Counted from the first letter of the stretch, positions 32,518-41,550 are shown. The stretch is 64,000 nucleotides of DNA from an uncultured Lachnospiraceae bacterium (GCA_934317005.1 CAKREB010000004.1:1-64000); one strand, 5' to 3'. Numbers and translations are program-made. Notes: generated from the sequence alone by a model not told the origin.

Positions 32518-33324
32518 ATGGTTCAACTTGGTGATATGAAAATAGGGGAGGGAATGCCGAAAATCTGTGTACCTATTATGGAGGAAACACAGGAGCAGAT
32601 TTTAAACCGGGCACAGGAAGTAGATAAAAATCTTGTGGATCTGGTAGAGTGGCGCGTAGATGCCTATCAGAATGTAGAGGATATACAGGCTGTGAGACAG
32701 ACAGCAAGTCTTTTAAAAAGCATTCTTGGAAGTATGCCGGTATTAATGACGTTTCGCACAGCAAGGGAAGGCGGAGAAAGAGAGATTTCTTTTGAAGCAT
32801 ACGAAACATTGCTTTGTGAAGTGGCAAAAAGTAAGAATGTTGATCTTATAGATGTTGAGGTGTTTCGTGGATATGATAAGATGCAGCGAATCCGCAAGGA
32901 TTGGAGAGTGGCTGACAGCTGCAATCAGGGAGTGAAGATGCTTTTACAGAAATTATCTGCAGATGTAACAGTTGTCGGTTCCTATCATGATTTTGATAAA
33001 ACGCCTGCGCGGGAAGAAATTTTACGAAGACTCTTTTTTATGGAAAAGCTGGGCGTTGATATTTTAAAAATTGCAGTGATGCCTCAGGAAAAGGAAGATG
33101 TAATCTGCCTGATGGAAACAACACTGCTTGCCAAGCGTCTGATCGTAGACAAGCCTATTATTACGATGTCTATGGGAGATTTAGGAAAGATTACACGAAT
33201 GTCCGGGGAAAGCTTTGGGTCGGATGTTACTTTTGGATGTATGCAAAAGGAAAGTGCACCGGGGCAGATTGAAGTGTCTAAGCTTAGAAAGTGTATGGAG
33301 ATATTACATGAAGAGCAGATGTAA
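32518..33324 (+). CDS. aroD: 3-dehydroquinate dehydratase type I
   Basis: This 268-residue TIM-barrel enzyme removes water from dehydroquinate. KICVPIMEETQEQIL opens the barrel, DLVEWRVDAY carries the substrate-binding Glu-Arg, GSYHDFDKTP holds the catalytic His, ILKIAVMPQ the Schiff-base Lys, and ITMSMGDLGKITRM the binding Arg. The ATG at 32518 sits 4-5 bp after GAGGAG; ATG at 32506 is also possible. It is followed by aroK 55 bp later. Confidence 0.95.
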   Translation: MVQLGDMKIGEGMPKICVPIMEETQEQILNRAQEVDKNLVDLVEWRVDAYQNVEDIQAVRQTASLLKSILGSMPVLMTFRTAREGGEREISFEAYETLLCEVAKSKNVDLIDVEVFRGYDKMQRIRKDWRVADSCNQGVKMLLQKLSADVTVVGSYHDFDKTPAREEILRRLFFMEKLGVDILKIAVMPQEKEDVICLMETTLLAKRLIVDKPIITMSMGDLGKITRMSGESFGSDVTFGCMQKESAPGQIEVSKLRKCMEILHEEQM

Positions 33325-33379
33325 CGGCAATGTCAGGATATTGTATGGAACATTACTATGTGTATAAAATAGATGAGAA

Positions 33380-33910
33380 ATGGAGAATAAATACGTGGAA
33401 TTAAAGGGACATATTTTTTTGATCGGATTTATGGGGGTTGGTAAGACCAGCACATCAAAGGTATTAAGCAAAAAGCTTTCCGTTCGTGAAGTAGATACGG
33501 ATGCGATGATCGTTGAAAAGGAAGGAAGAAGTATTACGGACATATTTGCACAGGATGGCGAAACATATTTCAGACAAGTGGAAACATCGATGTTAGATGA
33601 ACTGGCTGGCAAAAAACCTTGTATCGTATCTTGTGGTGGCGGTATGGCAATGCGCGAAGAAAACGTGAAGAAGATGAAAGCCGGCGGAACCATTGTTTTT
33701 CTGACTGCCACACCGGAAACAATATATGACCATGTAAAGGGTAATACAAGCCGTCCGCTTCTGAATGGAAATATGAATGTGCCGTATATTAAACAATTGA
33801 TGGAGGCGAGAGAGCCAAAGTATCGTGCAGCGGCAGATATTCCGGTGGAAACGGATGGATGCACTCCGACAGAGGTGGCAGATAAGATCATCACTGCTTT
33901 GTCAGAGTGA
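33380..33910 (+). CDS. aroK: shikimate kinase
   Basis: This 176-residue P-loop kinase has Walker A GFMGVGKTSTSK, the shikimate-binding VDTDAMI and FRQVETSMLD, the GGGMAM loop, and lid SRPLLNGN with a conserved Arg. It phosphorylates shikimate before the AroA step. It lies 55 bp after aroD, so the two are probably one unit. Confidence 0.95.
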   Translation: MENKYVELKGHIFLIGFMGVGKTSTSKVLSKKLSVREVDTDAMIVEKEGRSITDIFAQDGETYFRQVETSMLDELAGKKPCIVSCGGGMAMREENVKKMKAGGTIVFLTATPETIYDHVKGNTSRPLLNGNMNVPYIKQLMEAREPKYRAAADIPVETDGCTPTEVADKIITALSE

Positions 33911-34065
33911 TAGGCAGCTGCCGGACAGATAGTTACAAATGAGCATAAAGGCAGAACGTGAGAATCAATGAAAATACTTTACAAGTAAGCAAAAATGCGG
34001 TAAACTATTTATAGTATTGTGTGGATTTTCCATTCTGCAATTACATGAAGGAGGAATTTAATTAT

Positions 34066-34620
34066 ATGGTATCAGCAGGAGATTTTAGAAACGGTTTAAC
34101 AATTGAGTTTGAAGGAAACGTATATCAGGTTATCGAGTTCCAGCATGTTAAGCCAGGTAAGGGCGCAGCATTTGTTAGAACTAAGTTAAAGAATATTAAG
34201 AGTGGTGGTGTGGTAGAAAAGACATTCCGCCCAACAGAAAAATGTCCACAGGCTCATATCGAGCGTTCAGACATGCAGTATTTATATAGTGATGATATGT
34301 ATCATTTCATGAATACAGAAACATATGACCAGATCGACATGACTGCAGATCAGGTTGGTGATTCTTTGAAGTTTGTAAAAGAAAATGAGATGGTTAAGAT
34401 GCTTTCTCACAACGGCGAAGTATTCGCTATCGAGCCACCTCTTTTCGTAGAGTTAGAGGTTACAGAAACAGAGCCAGGTTTCAAGGGCGATACAGCACAG
34501 GGTGCTAATAAGCCTGCCACTGTTGAAACAGGAGCTCAGGTTAACGTTCCGTTGTTCGTTGAAACTGGTGATGTGATCCAGATAGATACACGTACAGGAG
34601 AGTACTTGAAGAGAGTTTAA
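34066..34620 (+). CDS. efp: elongation factor P
   Basis: This 184-residue, three-domain translation factor relieves ribosome stalling at polyproline. The KOW-like N domain contains the modification loop HVKPGKGAAFVRTK (Lys at about residue 32). The OB domains end with DTRTGEYLKRV. AAGGAGG lies 10 bp before ATG at 34066. In Bacillus efp also stands just upstream of spoIIIA; here aroE lies between them on the other strand. Confidence 0.97.
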   Translation: MVSAGDFRNGLTIEFEGNVYQVIEFQHVKPGKGAAFVRTKLKNIKSGGVVEKTFRPTEKCPQAHIERSDMQYLYSDDMYHFMNTETYDQIDMTADQVGDSLKFVKENEMVKMLSHNGEVFAIEPPLFVELEVTETEPGFKGDTAQGANKPATVETGAQVNVPLFVETGDVIQIDTRTGEYLKRV

Positions 34621-34637
34621 TTTTTACGATATGTAAT

Positions 34638-34690
34638 AAAGGGCGCAATTCTTAAGAAATCTAGGATTTTCTAAGGGTTGCGCCCTTTGT
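34638..34690. terminator. bidirectional terminator between efp and aroE
   Basis: AAAGGGCGCAATTCTTA and TAAGGGTTGCGCCCTTT form a long stem; T residues on both sides suit efp (plus) and aroE (minus). Confidence 0.85.
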
Positions 34691-34763
34691 GCAAGTTGCT
34701 ATAAATAGTTGTTAAAATAGCAAGTTACTTTATTCTAAGTTTTTGTAGTAATGCCTTTTTATA

Positions 34764-35537
34764 TTAAGCTTCTGCCTTTTTCTCTTCATATATCTTATGA
34801 TATACTTCATCGATTTTGGCTTCATCAATTTTCGTATCTAAGAAAAATTCCACAGCGTAGAGTGCCTGGGCAACTAACATTTCCAAACCATTTACACCGG
34901 TCATGCCGAGCTCCTTTGCCTGTGCGACAAGCTTTGTTTCTAATGGGTTGTAGATTACATCGGCAACCGCTTTGCATTTTGGAAATTTTGTCAGGTCGAC
35001 CGGACTTGCGTCACATTTTGGAAACATGCCTACCGGACTTGTGTTAGCAATAAATTCTGCGTCAGTATGTTTTTCGAAACATTCTTCATAGGTGATAGCG
35101 GATTCTGTCTTGATAATGTCGACAATAACGATTTGCTTTGCGCCGAGCTTCTTTAATACGGCAACTACAGCTTTGGAAGCACCGCCGTCACCGAGTACAA
35201 CACATTTTTTACCTTCTACTGCAATATGATGCTTCTGCAGCATATATAAAAATCCGGAAAAGTCTGTGTTGTGTCCGCAGAGCTTTCCATTTTTGTTGAC
35301 AATGGTATTAACCGCACCGATTGCTTTTGCGTTGTCATCCATTTCATCGAGATAAGGGATGACTTTCTGCTTATAAGGAATGGTAACATTGATTGATTTA
35401 AAATCATGTTTTTCCATAAATGTTTCAAATTCTTCTTTTGTCAGAGGGCACAGGTCATATGTATAGTCTGCCAACATTTCGTGAATGTCTTTTGAATAAC
35501 TGTGTCCGAGTTTTTCTCCAATTAAACCGTATTCCAT
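34764..35537 (-). CDS. aroE: shikimate dehydrogenase
   Basis: This 257-residue enzyme reduces dehydroshikimate with NADPH. GEKLGHSYSKDIHE and INVTIPYKQKVI form the shikimate site, with catalytic Lys in PYKQK and Asp in HNTDFSGF. The nucleotide motif is VVLGDGGASKAVV and the C-terminal domain is NGLEMLVAQALYAVE. AGTGAGG precedes ATG at 35537. The gene is convergent to efp and divergent from spoIIIAA, splitting a usually compact locus. Confidence 0.95.
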   Translation of the reverse strand: MEYGLIGEKLGHSYSKDIHEMLADYTYDLCPLTKEEFETFMEKHDFKSINVTIPYKQKVIPYLDEMDDNAKAIGAVNTIVNKNGKLCGHNTDFSGFLYMLQKHHIAVEGKKCVVLGDGGASKAVVAVLKKLGAKQIVIVDIIKTESAITYEECFEKHTDAEFIANTSPVGMFPKCDASPVDLTKFPKCKAVADVIYNPLETKLVAQAKELGMTGVNGLEMLVAQALYAVEFFLDTKIDEAKIDEVYHKIYEEKKAEA

Positions 35538-35664
35538 AAAAAGTCCTCACTTTCCATTCATAGTATGAATAAAATATACAAGTTTTATCATAGCGCATTT
35601 TTCTTATTTAGGCAATTCTAAGAGTAATATTTTGCTTGTCCGCTCATATATATGAAAGGAGGAG

Positions 35665-36660
35665 GTGAGAGAAACGGAGCGAAGAGAAGAAGAGTTTTAT
35701 AAGATTCTGGCGGTTTCAGTACGGCAGCATTTGATGAAATGTCATTTGGATTTTTCAAAACTGCAGGAAATACGGATGCGTGTGGGTTGTCCTTTTTTGA
35801 TCCTATATGACAATCGGGAATATTTACTGGATATATGGGGTGGACTGACACGGGAAAAGGGACATGTACTGATGGTTAGTCAAAGAGAGTTAAGGGAAAC
35901 GATGGAATATGTCAGTCATTATTCTATGTATGCCTTTGAGGAAGAATTGCGTCAGGGATATATTACAATTCCGGGAGGACACCGTATCGGTGTTGCAGGA
36001 AAGATCATAGCTGAGAAAGAAAAAATCAAAAACATGAAACATATTTCTTTTTTAAACATACGATTGTCGCATGAAGTCATTGGGTGTGCCGATAAAGTGC
36101 TGCCATATATTACGCATGATGCAGCAATCTACCATACACTGATCATTTCACCGCCGCGTTGTGGCAAGACAACCCTGCTGCGGGATATGATACGACAGCT
36201 GTCGGATGGAAACAGTATGCAAAGAGGACTGACAGTCGGAGTGGTGGATGAAAGATCAGAGCTTGGTTCCTGTTATCTTGGAGTTCCTCAGAATCATCTG
36301 GGGTGTCGGACGGATATTTTAGACGGCTGTCCCAAAGTACAGGGGATGATGATGCTTGTGCGATCTATGGCACCGGAAGTGATCGCTGTGGATGAAGTGG
36401 GCTCTGGTGAAGATGTGGAAGCTATGGAATATGTTATGAACTGTGGAATACATCTTTTGGCGACAGTGCATGGCAATTCTATCGAGGATATCAAAAACAA
36501 GCCGGTGCTTGGTCGGATGGTGAGAGAGAGGGTATTTGAGAGGTATATTTTGTTAAAAAGAGGGACTGTTGGAGAGATTGCTGCTGTGTTTGATGAAAGA
36601 GGGACAAAACTTATGTCAGAAACAAAAAAGAAGGAGATACAGGACAGACAGGCATGTTGA
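35665..36660 (+). CDS. spoIIIAA: stage III sporulation ATPase SpoIIIAA
   Basis: This 331-residue ATPase resembles secretion ATPases and should power or assemble the SpoIIIA-SpoIIQ channel on the mother-cell side. Walker A is SPPRCGKTT (162-170), Walker B VIAVDEVGSGEDVEAM. GTG at 35665 is the likely start, but the AAAGGAGG motif sits only 2 bp before it, so the start is uncertain. Its stop overlaps the spoIIIAB start by 7 bp. Confidence 0.95.
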   Translation: MRETERREEEFYKILAVSVRQHLMKCHLDFSKLQEIRMRVGCPFLILYDNREYLLDIWGGLTREKGHVLMVSQRELRETMEYVSHYSMYAFEEELRQGYITIPGGHRIGVAGKIIAEKEKIKNMKHISFLNIRLSHEVIGCADKVLPYITHDAAIYHTLIISPPRCGKTTLLRDMIRQLSDGNSMQRGLTVGVVDERSELGSCYLGVPQNHLGCRTDILDGCPKVQGMMMLVRSMAPEVIAVDEVGSGEDVEAMEYVMNCGIHLLATVHGNSIEDIKNKPVLGRMVRERVFERYILLKRGTVGEIAAVFDERGTKLMSETKKKEIQDRQAC

Positions 36661-37172
36661 AATTATGCGGGATATGTCTGGTCATAGGCGGCTGTACAGG
36701 GATTGGCTGGTATATGGTATGTCGTTATGCCAGCCGAATCCATATTTTAATGGAGTTGGAAAGAATCCTGCATTATTTGTATGGAGAAATTGAATATTCC
36801 GGCTGTGATATGATCGAGATTTTGGACAAACTGGTAGGAAGAGAGGGGCATTTTCAGAAAATTTGGGAGGAACTGACCATAGCGTTACGAAAAAATGAGG
36901 GGAAGTGTTTTTCGGAGTGTTGGAAAGAGGCTCTTGGCAGGTCGGATGACATACAAAGGAACATGACAGGCGAGGACAAAGAAATGCTTATAGAAATAGG
37001 TGAGAATCTGGGAAATCTGGATCGCAATACACAGCTTCATACGCTGGAGATTTTTCAGGAACGTGTACAGGAAAGAATTTGTCAGACACGTGTAGAATAT
37101 CGGGAGCGGGCAAAGGTAAGTCTTGTGACAGGTGTGACTGCCGGCTTGCTTTTGACATTGGTATTGTTGTAA
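36654..37172 (+). CDS. spoIIIAB: stage III sporulation protein SpoIIIAB
   Basis: The protein has 172 residues. One N-terminal membrane segment (LCGICLVIGGCTGIGWYMV), a cytoplasmic helical part resembling GspF-like secretion proteins, and a C-terminal hydrophobic tail (SLVTGVTAGLLLTLVLL). It is a component of the mother-cell channel. Confidence 0.93.
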   Translation: MLKLCGICLVIGGCTGIGWYMVCRYASRIHILMELERILHYLYGEIEYSGCDMIEILDKLVGREGHFQKIWEELTIALRKNEGKCFSECWKEALGRSDDIQRNMTGEDKEMLIEIGENLGNLDRNTQLHTLEIFQERVQERICQTRVEYRERAKVSLVTGVTAGLLLTLVLL

Positions 37173-37188
37173 GAAAGGGTGACGGAAA

Positions 37189-37383
37189 ATGACGATTAAT
37201 TTAATCTTTAAAATTGCGGCGGTAGGGATATTGGTTTCTGTTTTGGGACAGGTACTGCGGCATTCAGGAAGGGACGAGCAGGCATTTTTAGTCAGTCTTG
37301 CGGGCTTAATCTTAGTATTGCTCTGGGTAGTTCCGTATATTCTGGAATTATTCGAAACAATCCAATCCCTTTTCTCACTATAA
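37189..37383 (+). CDS. spoIIIAC: stage III sporulation protein SpoIIIAC
   Basis: This small membrane protein of 64 residues has two segments (LIFKIAAVGILVSVLGQVL and AFLVSLAGLILVLLWVVPYI) around HSGRDEQ. It is a known minor component of the SpoIIIA channel. Position and length are standard. Confidence 0.93.
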   Translation: MTINLIFKIAAVGILVSVLGQVLRHSGRDEQAFLVSLAGLILVLLWVVPYILELFETIQSLFSL

Positions 37384-37402
37384 GGAAGAAACGGAGAGTG
37401 CT

Positions 37403-37777
37403 ATGTTAAAGATTGCAGCAATTGGAGTGATGGCCGCTTTTTTAGCGATTCCGTTAAAAAAGGAAAAGGCAGAATTTAGTTTGTTGATCATTGTGGCAGC
37501 ATGTCTTTTGATCTTGGCTTTAGCCTTTGGAAAAATACAGGAGATTGTTGAGGTGGTGCGTCAGGCAGAACAGTATCTGGGGAAGGGGGCTGCATATGTA
37601 GGAATCCTTCTAAAGATGATCGGTATTACATATGTAGCAGAATTTGCGGCAAATCTTTGCAGCGATGCAGGATATCAAGCGGTTGCAGATCAGATTGAAT
37701 TTTATGGAAAATTAATGATTCTGGCAGTCAGTGTTCCAATTCTGATGACGTTACTGGAAACCATCAGCAGTCTATAA
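37403..37777 (+). CDS. spoIIIAD: stage III sporulation protein SpoIIIAD
   Basis: This 124-residue membrane protein has about four segments and is related to SpoIIIAC. KIAAIGVMAAFLAIPLKKEKAEFSL opens it. It follows spoIIIAC by 19 bp. Confidence 0.93.
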   Translation: MLKIAAIGVMAAFLAIPLKKEKAEFSLLIIVAACLLILALAFGKIQEIVEVVRQAEQYLGKGAAYVGILLKMIGITYVAEFAANLCSDAGYQAVADQIEFYGKLMILAVSVPILMTLLETISSL

Positions 37778-37796
37778 AGTTCTAAAAAGGATGGCA

Positions 37797-37871
37797 ATGT
37801 ATTTTGAAGTGGAGTATGGCAAGAGGAGTGTTTTGGTGTCCGATGAAAAAATAAAAGCAGAGTGTAGATGA
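37797..37871 (+). other. 24-codon ORF overlapping the spoIIIAE start
   Basis: ATG at 37797, 4 bp after an AAGGATGG motif, opens MYFEVEYGKRSVLVSDEKIK AECR (24 residues). Its TGA (37869-37871) overlaps the ATG of spoIIIAE at 37868 as ATGA. No ribosome site lies directly before spoIIIAE, so this tiny frame could bring ribosomes to it by coupling. It is otherwise unrecognised. Confidence 0.4.
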
Positions 37872-38959
37872 GTATGCAGAAGGAGAGGAGGCTTTTTAAG
37901 CGGGTCATGGAGGATACAGAGGGCTTATGGGATGAGATTTCTACAGAAGAGATTCAGGACATGATGAATCAGATGCTGGGAGAACAGAGCTTTTCCTTTT
38001 CAGATTATGTCAGTCAGATGATGCAGGGAAAGCTCCCGTTTTCGATGGAAACAACAATGCAGACAATCTGTAGCGGGCTGGCAGAAAATCTGTCGCAGGA
38101 AAAGCAAATGTATGTGTCGCTTATTTTAATTGCGATCGTTGGGGCAGTGATTCATAATTTTACGCATTTATTGCAGGGAAAGCAGGTGGCACAGACGGCA
38201 TTTTATGCAGTCTATATTCTTTTTTTCTCTGTGCTGTTAAGTGCATTTACGCAGACGGCACTCATTGCGCAGGATACTTTGTCACAGCTGTTGGATTTTA
38301 TGAAGGTATTGGCACCATCCTATTTTATGACAATGGCATTTTCACAGGGAGCAGTGGCATCGGGTGTGTACTATGAATTTACGCTTTGCATGATCACAGT
38401 GGTTGATTATGTTCTTTTGAAATTTGCATTGCCGGCGATTCATGTATATTTTTTGCTGCGGATTGCCAATCAGCTTTCGGAGAGAGAACTGTTTACAAAG
38501 ATGGCAGAGTTAATCTATGATGTGGTGAAGTTTGTGATGAAAACCATGTTTGGCATTATGATGGGGATTAATGTCGTGCAGGGGATGGTTTTACCTCTGA
38601 CATCTCAGATGGAAAGCACAGCAGTAGTTAAGATGACGAGTGCAATACCCGGAGTTGGAAATACGATCAGCAGTGTGACAAGTACGGTGCTATGTGCGGG
38701 AACATTGGTGAAAAATTCAGTTGGTGTAGTCGGGGTGATCGTTGTCAGCTTATATTGCGGAGTACCACTTTTGCGGATGGTATTTAGCCGCTTTTTATTT
38801 CAGTTAACCAATGCGGTGATCCAGCCGGTTTCTGATAAGCGGATAACAGCATGCATGACGGCTGTGGTAGAGTCTTTGAAGCTGTTGACGTATGCAGTTT
38901 TTGTAGGCTGCATGATGTTTGTGATATCTATCGCCCTGATGAGCGGCATGACTTCGTAG
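37868..38959 (+). CDS. spoIIIAE: stage III sporulation protein SpoIIIAE
   Basis: This is a 363-residue polytopic membrane protein (about 6-8 segments between 80 and 363), a core part of the SpoIIIA channel. The first 75 residues are soluble and charged, with no signal peptide, although SpoIIIAE proteins usually have one. ATG at 37868 has no ribosome site; ATG at 37907 has GGAGAGGAGG but 15-16 bp away. Confidence 0.9.
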   Translation: MSMQKERRLFKRVMEDTEGLWDEISTEEIQDMMNQMLGEQSFSFSDYVSQMMQGKLPFSMETTMQTICSGLAENLSQEKQMYVSLILIAIVGAVIHNFTHLLQGKQVAQTAFYAVYILFFSVLLSAFTQTALIAQDTLSQLLDFMKVLAPSYFMTMAFSQGAVASGVYYEFTLCMITVVDYVLLKFALPAIHVYFLLRIANQLSERELFTKMAELIYDVVKFVMKTMFGIMMGINVVQGMVLPLTSQMESTAVVKMTSAIPGVGNTISSVTSTVLCAGTLVKNSVGVVGVIVVSLYCGVPLLRMVFSRFLFQLTNAVIQPVSDKRITACMTAVVESLKLLTYAVFVGCMMFVISIALMSGMTS

Positions 38960-38972
38960 TGGGAGAATGTAA

Positions 38973-39533
38973 ATGGAAGAATTTATTAAAAATATACTGG
39001 TTTATGTGATAATCGTATCCATGCTGAAAGGACTTGTGACTAATCCCAAATACCGGCAGTATTTTCAGTTTTTGAGTGGACTGATCATGATCATGTTAAT
39101 GCTTACACCAATCTTATCACTGTTTGATGGGGAAAACAGATGGTATATGACATTAGAAAAAAGGCTGTTACAGATGGATCTGACAGAGGTTGAAGAGCAG
39201 ATGAAGATTGCAGATGGAACCTTTGAAGAGGCGGTGGAAAAAAGGTATCGGCAGACGGTGGCTGCGCAGGTTAAGACATTGGCAAAGGAAAAGAAAGTAG
39301 AGGTAAAACAGGCAGATGTGACCTTAAAAAAGGACAGTGACGCGTGGACGATACAGGAAATTACTCTGGTCACAAAAAAGGACACGGAGAGTGATCTTTC
39401 TGTGGAAGCCGTCCGGATGGAAACAGACTGTGAGGTCAAAAAAGAGGACACATCTAGAAAGGCAAGGTTACTGCGCAGACAAATATGTGATCATTTTGTT
39501 CTGGGAGAGGATAAGGTGCATATATGGAAATAA
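38973..39533 (+). CDS. spoIIIAF: stage III sporulation protein SpoIIIAF
   Basis: This 186-residue protein has two N-terminal membrane segments (FIKNILVYVIIVSMLKGLV and YFQFLSGLIMIMLMLTPIL) and a charged, ring-forming-type C domain outside. GGGAG precedes the ATG. It overlaps spoIIIAG by 10 bp. Confidence 0.9.
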   Translation: MEEFIKNILVYVIIVSMLKGLVTNPKYRQYFQFLSGLIMIMLMLTPILSLFDGENRWYMTLEKRLLQMDLTEVEEQMKIADGTFEEAVEKRYRQTVAAQVKTLAKEKKVEVKQADVTLKKDSDAWTIQEITLVTKKDTESDLSVEAVRMETDCEVKKEDTSRKARLLRRQICDHFVLGEDKVHIWK

Positions 39534-40108
39534 AAGGGAAACATACATTACAGGAGCTTGTACAAAAAATAGGACTTTTGCGTTTGATCATACTGGTGTT
39601 AGCAGGAATCATGCTTTTGGTTCTGTCTTTTCCACAGGGGGAAAAAACAGATCAGGAAACAGTACAGTCAAATGAAACGACAGAGAATGGAGATGCTTTT
39701 TTGCAGGCAATGTACCAATACGCAAAAAAACAGGAGGAAGCGACAGAAAAACTTTTGTCGAAGGTGGATGGGATTGGAAAGGTACAGGTGATGCTGACGT
39801 TGGCATCATCAGAGGAAAAGGTGACTTTGCAGGATGACACGGTGTCGGATGATGACAGTGTGCAAAGCGACAAGTCCGGCAGCGAACATAAGACTTCAAA
39901 ATACCAGTCAAGCAAGGAAAGCGTTTTGGTAAAGCGGGACGGAACGGAAGTGCCATATGTGGTACAGATCCAGTCACCGGTGGTAGAGGGAGTTGTTGTC
40001 GTTGCACAGGGGGCAGATTCCAGTCAGAAAGAAATGGAAATAATAGAGGCAGTTCAGGCATTATTTCCGGTTCAGTCACATAAAATTAAAGTAATGAAAA
40101 TGGAGTAG
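39524..40108 (+). CDS. spoIIIAG: stage III sporulation protein SpoIIIAG
   Basis: This 194-residue protein has one N-terminal membrane segment (LRLIILVLAGIMLLVLSF) and a C-terminal ring-building motif domain (GKVQVMLTLASSEEKVTLQ, VVEGVVVVAQGADS). The Ser/Lys-rich insertion (DDDSVQSDKSGSEHKTSKYQ) matches the variable loop seen in SpoIIIAG. It forms the large ring in the intermembrane space. Confidence 0.92.
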   Translation: MEIKGKHTLQELVQKIGLLRLIILVLAGIMLLVLSFPQGEKTDQETVQSNETTENGDAFLQAMYQYAKKQEEATEKLLSKVDGIGKVQVMLTLASSEEKVTLQDDTVSDDDSVQSDKSGSEHKTSKYQSSKESVLVKRDGTEVPYVVQIQSPVVEGVVVVAQGADSSQKEMEIIEAVQALFPVQSHKIKVMKME

Positions 40109-40152
40109 TACTGTTTTGGGGTAAAAAACCGCAGCAGAGATAGGAGGGTCAG

Positions 40153-40854
40153 GTGAAAAAGGTAGTTAGAAAAAATCAGGTAATTGTAACTGCGCTTGCG
40201 ATTATGATCGTAGTAGCAGGATATTTGAACTTTACAGGGCAGGAGATCAGTACCAGCGGACTGGTTTCCTCACAAAATAAAGAGCAGTCTGTACAGAAAA
40301 AGGCAGAAGATAAAAAGTCCCAAAAAGAGGACACGGTTGAAACATCAACAGACAGTAAGAAAGATACGACGGCTAAAACAGACATTTCAGCAGAAGATGA
40401 CGGAAAAGATGAGTATACCGTGAATGACAGCGGAGAAGTTGTAGCATCGGAAGAAGATCCGGGTGAGGCGGTTATGGTGTCCAATAGTCTAAACAGTGAC
40501 TATTTTTCGGCAGCAAAATTGTCCAGAGAGCAGAGCAGAGCGAAAAACAAAGAAACACTTATGGAGATCATCAATAATAAGTCGGTGACATCAAAGGATA
40601 AGAAAGCGGCGGTAAAGGAAGTGGCAAAGATTACAAAAGCCTCAGAAAAAGAAAATGCAGCGGAGCTTATGTTAGAGGCAAAAGGATTTTCGGATGCAGT
40701 CGTAAGCATCAGTCAGGGAAATGCAGATGTGATCGTTAATGCAAAAGAACTTTCCAGCCAGCAGATCGCACAGATAGAAGATATTGTCAAAAGGAAAACA
40801 GGTATTGCAGCGCATAACATCGTCATTACTCCGGTTAAGGTGGAACAAAAGTAG
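40153..40854 (+). CDS. spoIIIAH: stage III sporulation protein SpoIIIAH
   Basis: This 233-residue protein has one membrane segment (VIVTALAIMIVVAGYLNF), a long Lys/Ser/Asp-rich linker (about 30-110) and a C-terminal YscJ-like domain (about 120-233). It contacts SpoIIQ across the septum. The start is GTG 5 bp after AGGAGG. It closes the operon. Confidence 0.93.
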   Translation: MKKVVRKNQVIVTALAIMIVVAGYLNFTGQEISTSGLVSSQNKEQSVQKKAEDKKSQKEDTVETSTDSKKDTTAKTDISAEDDGKDEYTVNDSGEVVASEEDPGEAVMVSNSLNSDYFSAAKLSREQSRAKNKETLMEIINNKSVTSKDKKAAVKEVAKITKASEKENAAELMLEAKGFSDAVVSISQGNADVIVNAKELSSQQIAQIEDIVKRKTGIAAHNIVITPVKVEQK

Positions 40855-40924
40855 CTGCAAAAACATATGTCAGCATCCATACACGATGAAAAAGAATTGC
40901 AAAAGCCTCATAATTTGGTATAAT

Positions 40925-41134
40925 GTAACTTATCAGAATAAAAACAAGCGGCTGCGAAGCAGACATTTGTTTTTATCTGATAAGTTAACGAGCAAGCATG
41001 AAGCACGTAAGTGCGGTTGACGCGAAGCGGCAAAGCTTGTGAGTCAAAAGAAAACGAATAAAAACAAGCGGCTGCGAAGCAGACATTTGTTTTTATCTGA
41101 TAAGTTAACGAGCAAGCATGAAGCACGTAAGTGC
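40925..41134. repeat. tandem 79-bp direct repeat with a long hairpin
   Basis: Two identical 79-bp units (40936-41014 and 41056-41134) begin GAATAAAAACAAGCGGCTGC and are 120 bp apart. Around unit 1, ACTTATCAGA and TCTGATAAGT with TAAAAACAA and TTGTTTTTA make a hairpin of about 22 bp (40925-40987), capped by CTGC-GAA-GCAG. Unit 2 lacks the left arm's outer part. Nothing else is visible between spoIIIAH and the Asp23 gene except its ribosome site. Confidence 0.9.
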
Positions 41135-41169
41135 AATAAATATGTAATGACAGTACCAGAGGAGGTTTT

Positions 41170-41550
41170 ATGATGAGCAATGAGCAGGAAAAACAGGATT
41201 ATGTTGTAGATAAAAAGGGAATTGGAGAAGTAAAAATTGCATCAGACGTAGTAGCTGTCATTGCAGGACTGGCAGCAAATGAAGTAGATGGTGTAGACTC
41301 TATGGCAGGAAACATTACCAATGAGCTGATTGGTATGCTTGGCATGAAAAATCTGTCAAAGGGTGTCAAGGTAGTGATGGAAGAAGGAACCGTAAGAGTT
41401 GACATAGCGATCAATGTGATATATGGCTACAGTATTCCAAAGATCACGAAGCAGGTACAGGAAAAGGTAAGCCAGCAGATTGAGAATATGACAGGTCTTA
41501 TCGTGCCGGAGGTCAATGTCAGAGTTGCCGGTGTCAATACAGCAGATTAA
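41170..41550 (+). CDS. Asp23/Gls24 family envelope stress protein
   Basis: This 126-residue protein carries the Asp23 (DUF322) domain: GEVKIASDVVAVIAGLAANEVDGV, IAINVIYGYSIPKITKQVQEK and VNVRVAGV. Family members sit at the membrane under alkaline or envelope stress. It stands directly before nusB, its usual neighbour in Firmicutes. Two adjacent ATGs (41170, 41173) both fit GGAGG. Confidence 0.92.
   Translation: MMSNEQEKQDYVVDKKGIGEVKIASDVVAVIAGLAANEVDGVDSMAGNITNELIGMLGMKNLSKGVKVVMEEGTVRVDIAINVIYGYSIPKITKQVQEKVSQQIENMTGLIVPEVNVRVAGVNTAD

Noticed and set aside
40936..41134. CRISPR array
   Set aside because: Only two 79-bp units, far longer than CRISPR repeats, and no cas genes.
40908..41180. 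90-codon minus-strand ORF with an internal peptide repeat
   Set aside because: The repeated peptide is produced by the tandem 79-bp DNA repeat; there is no ribosome site.
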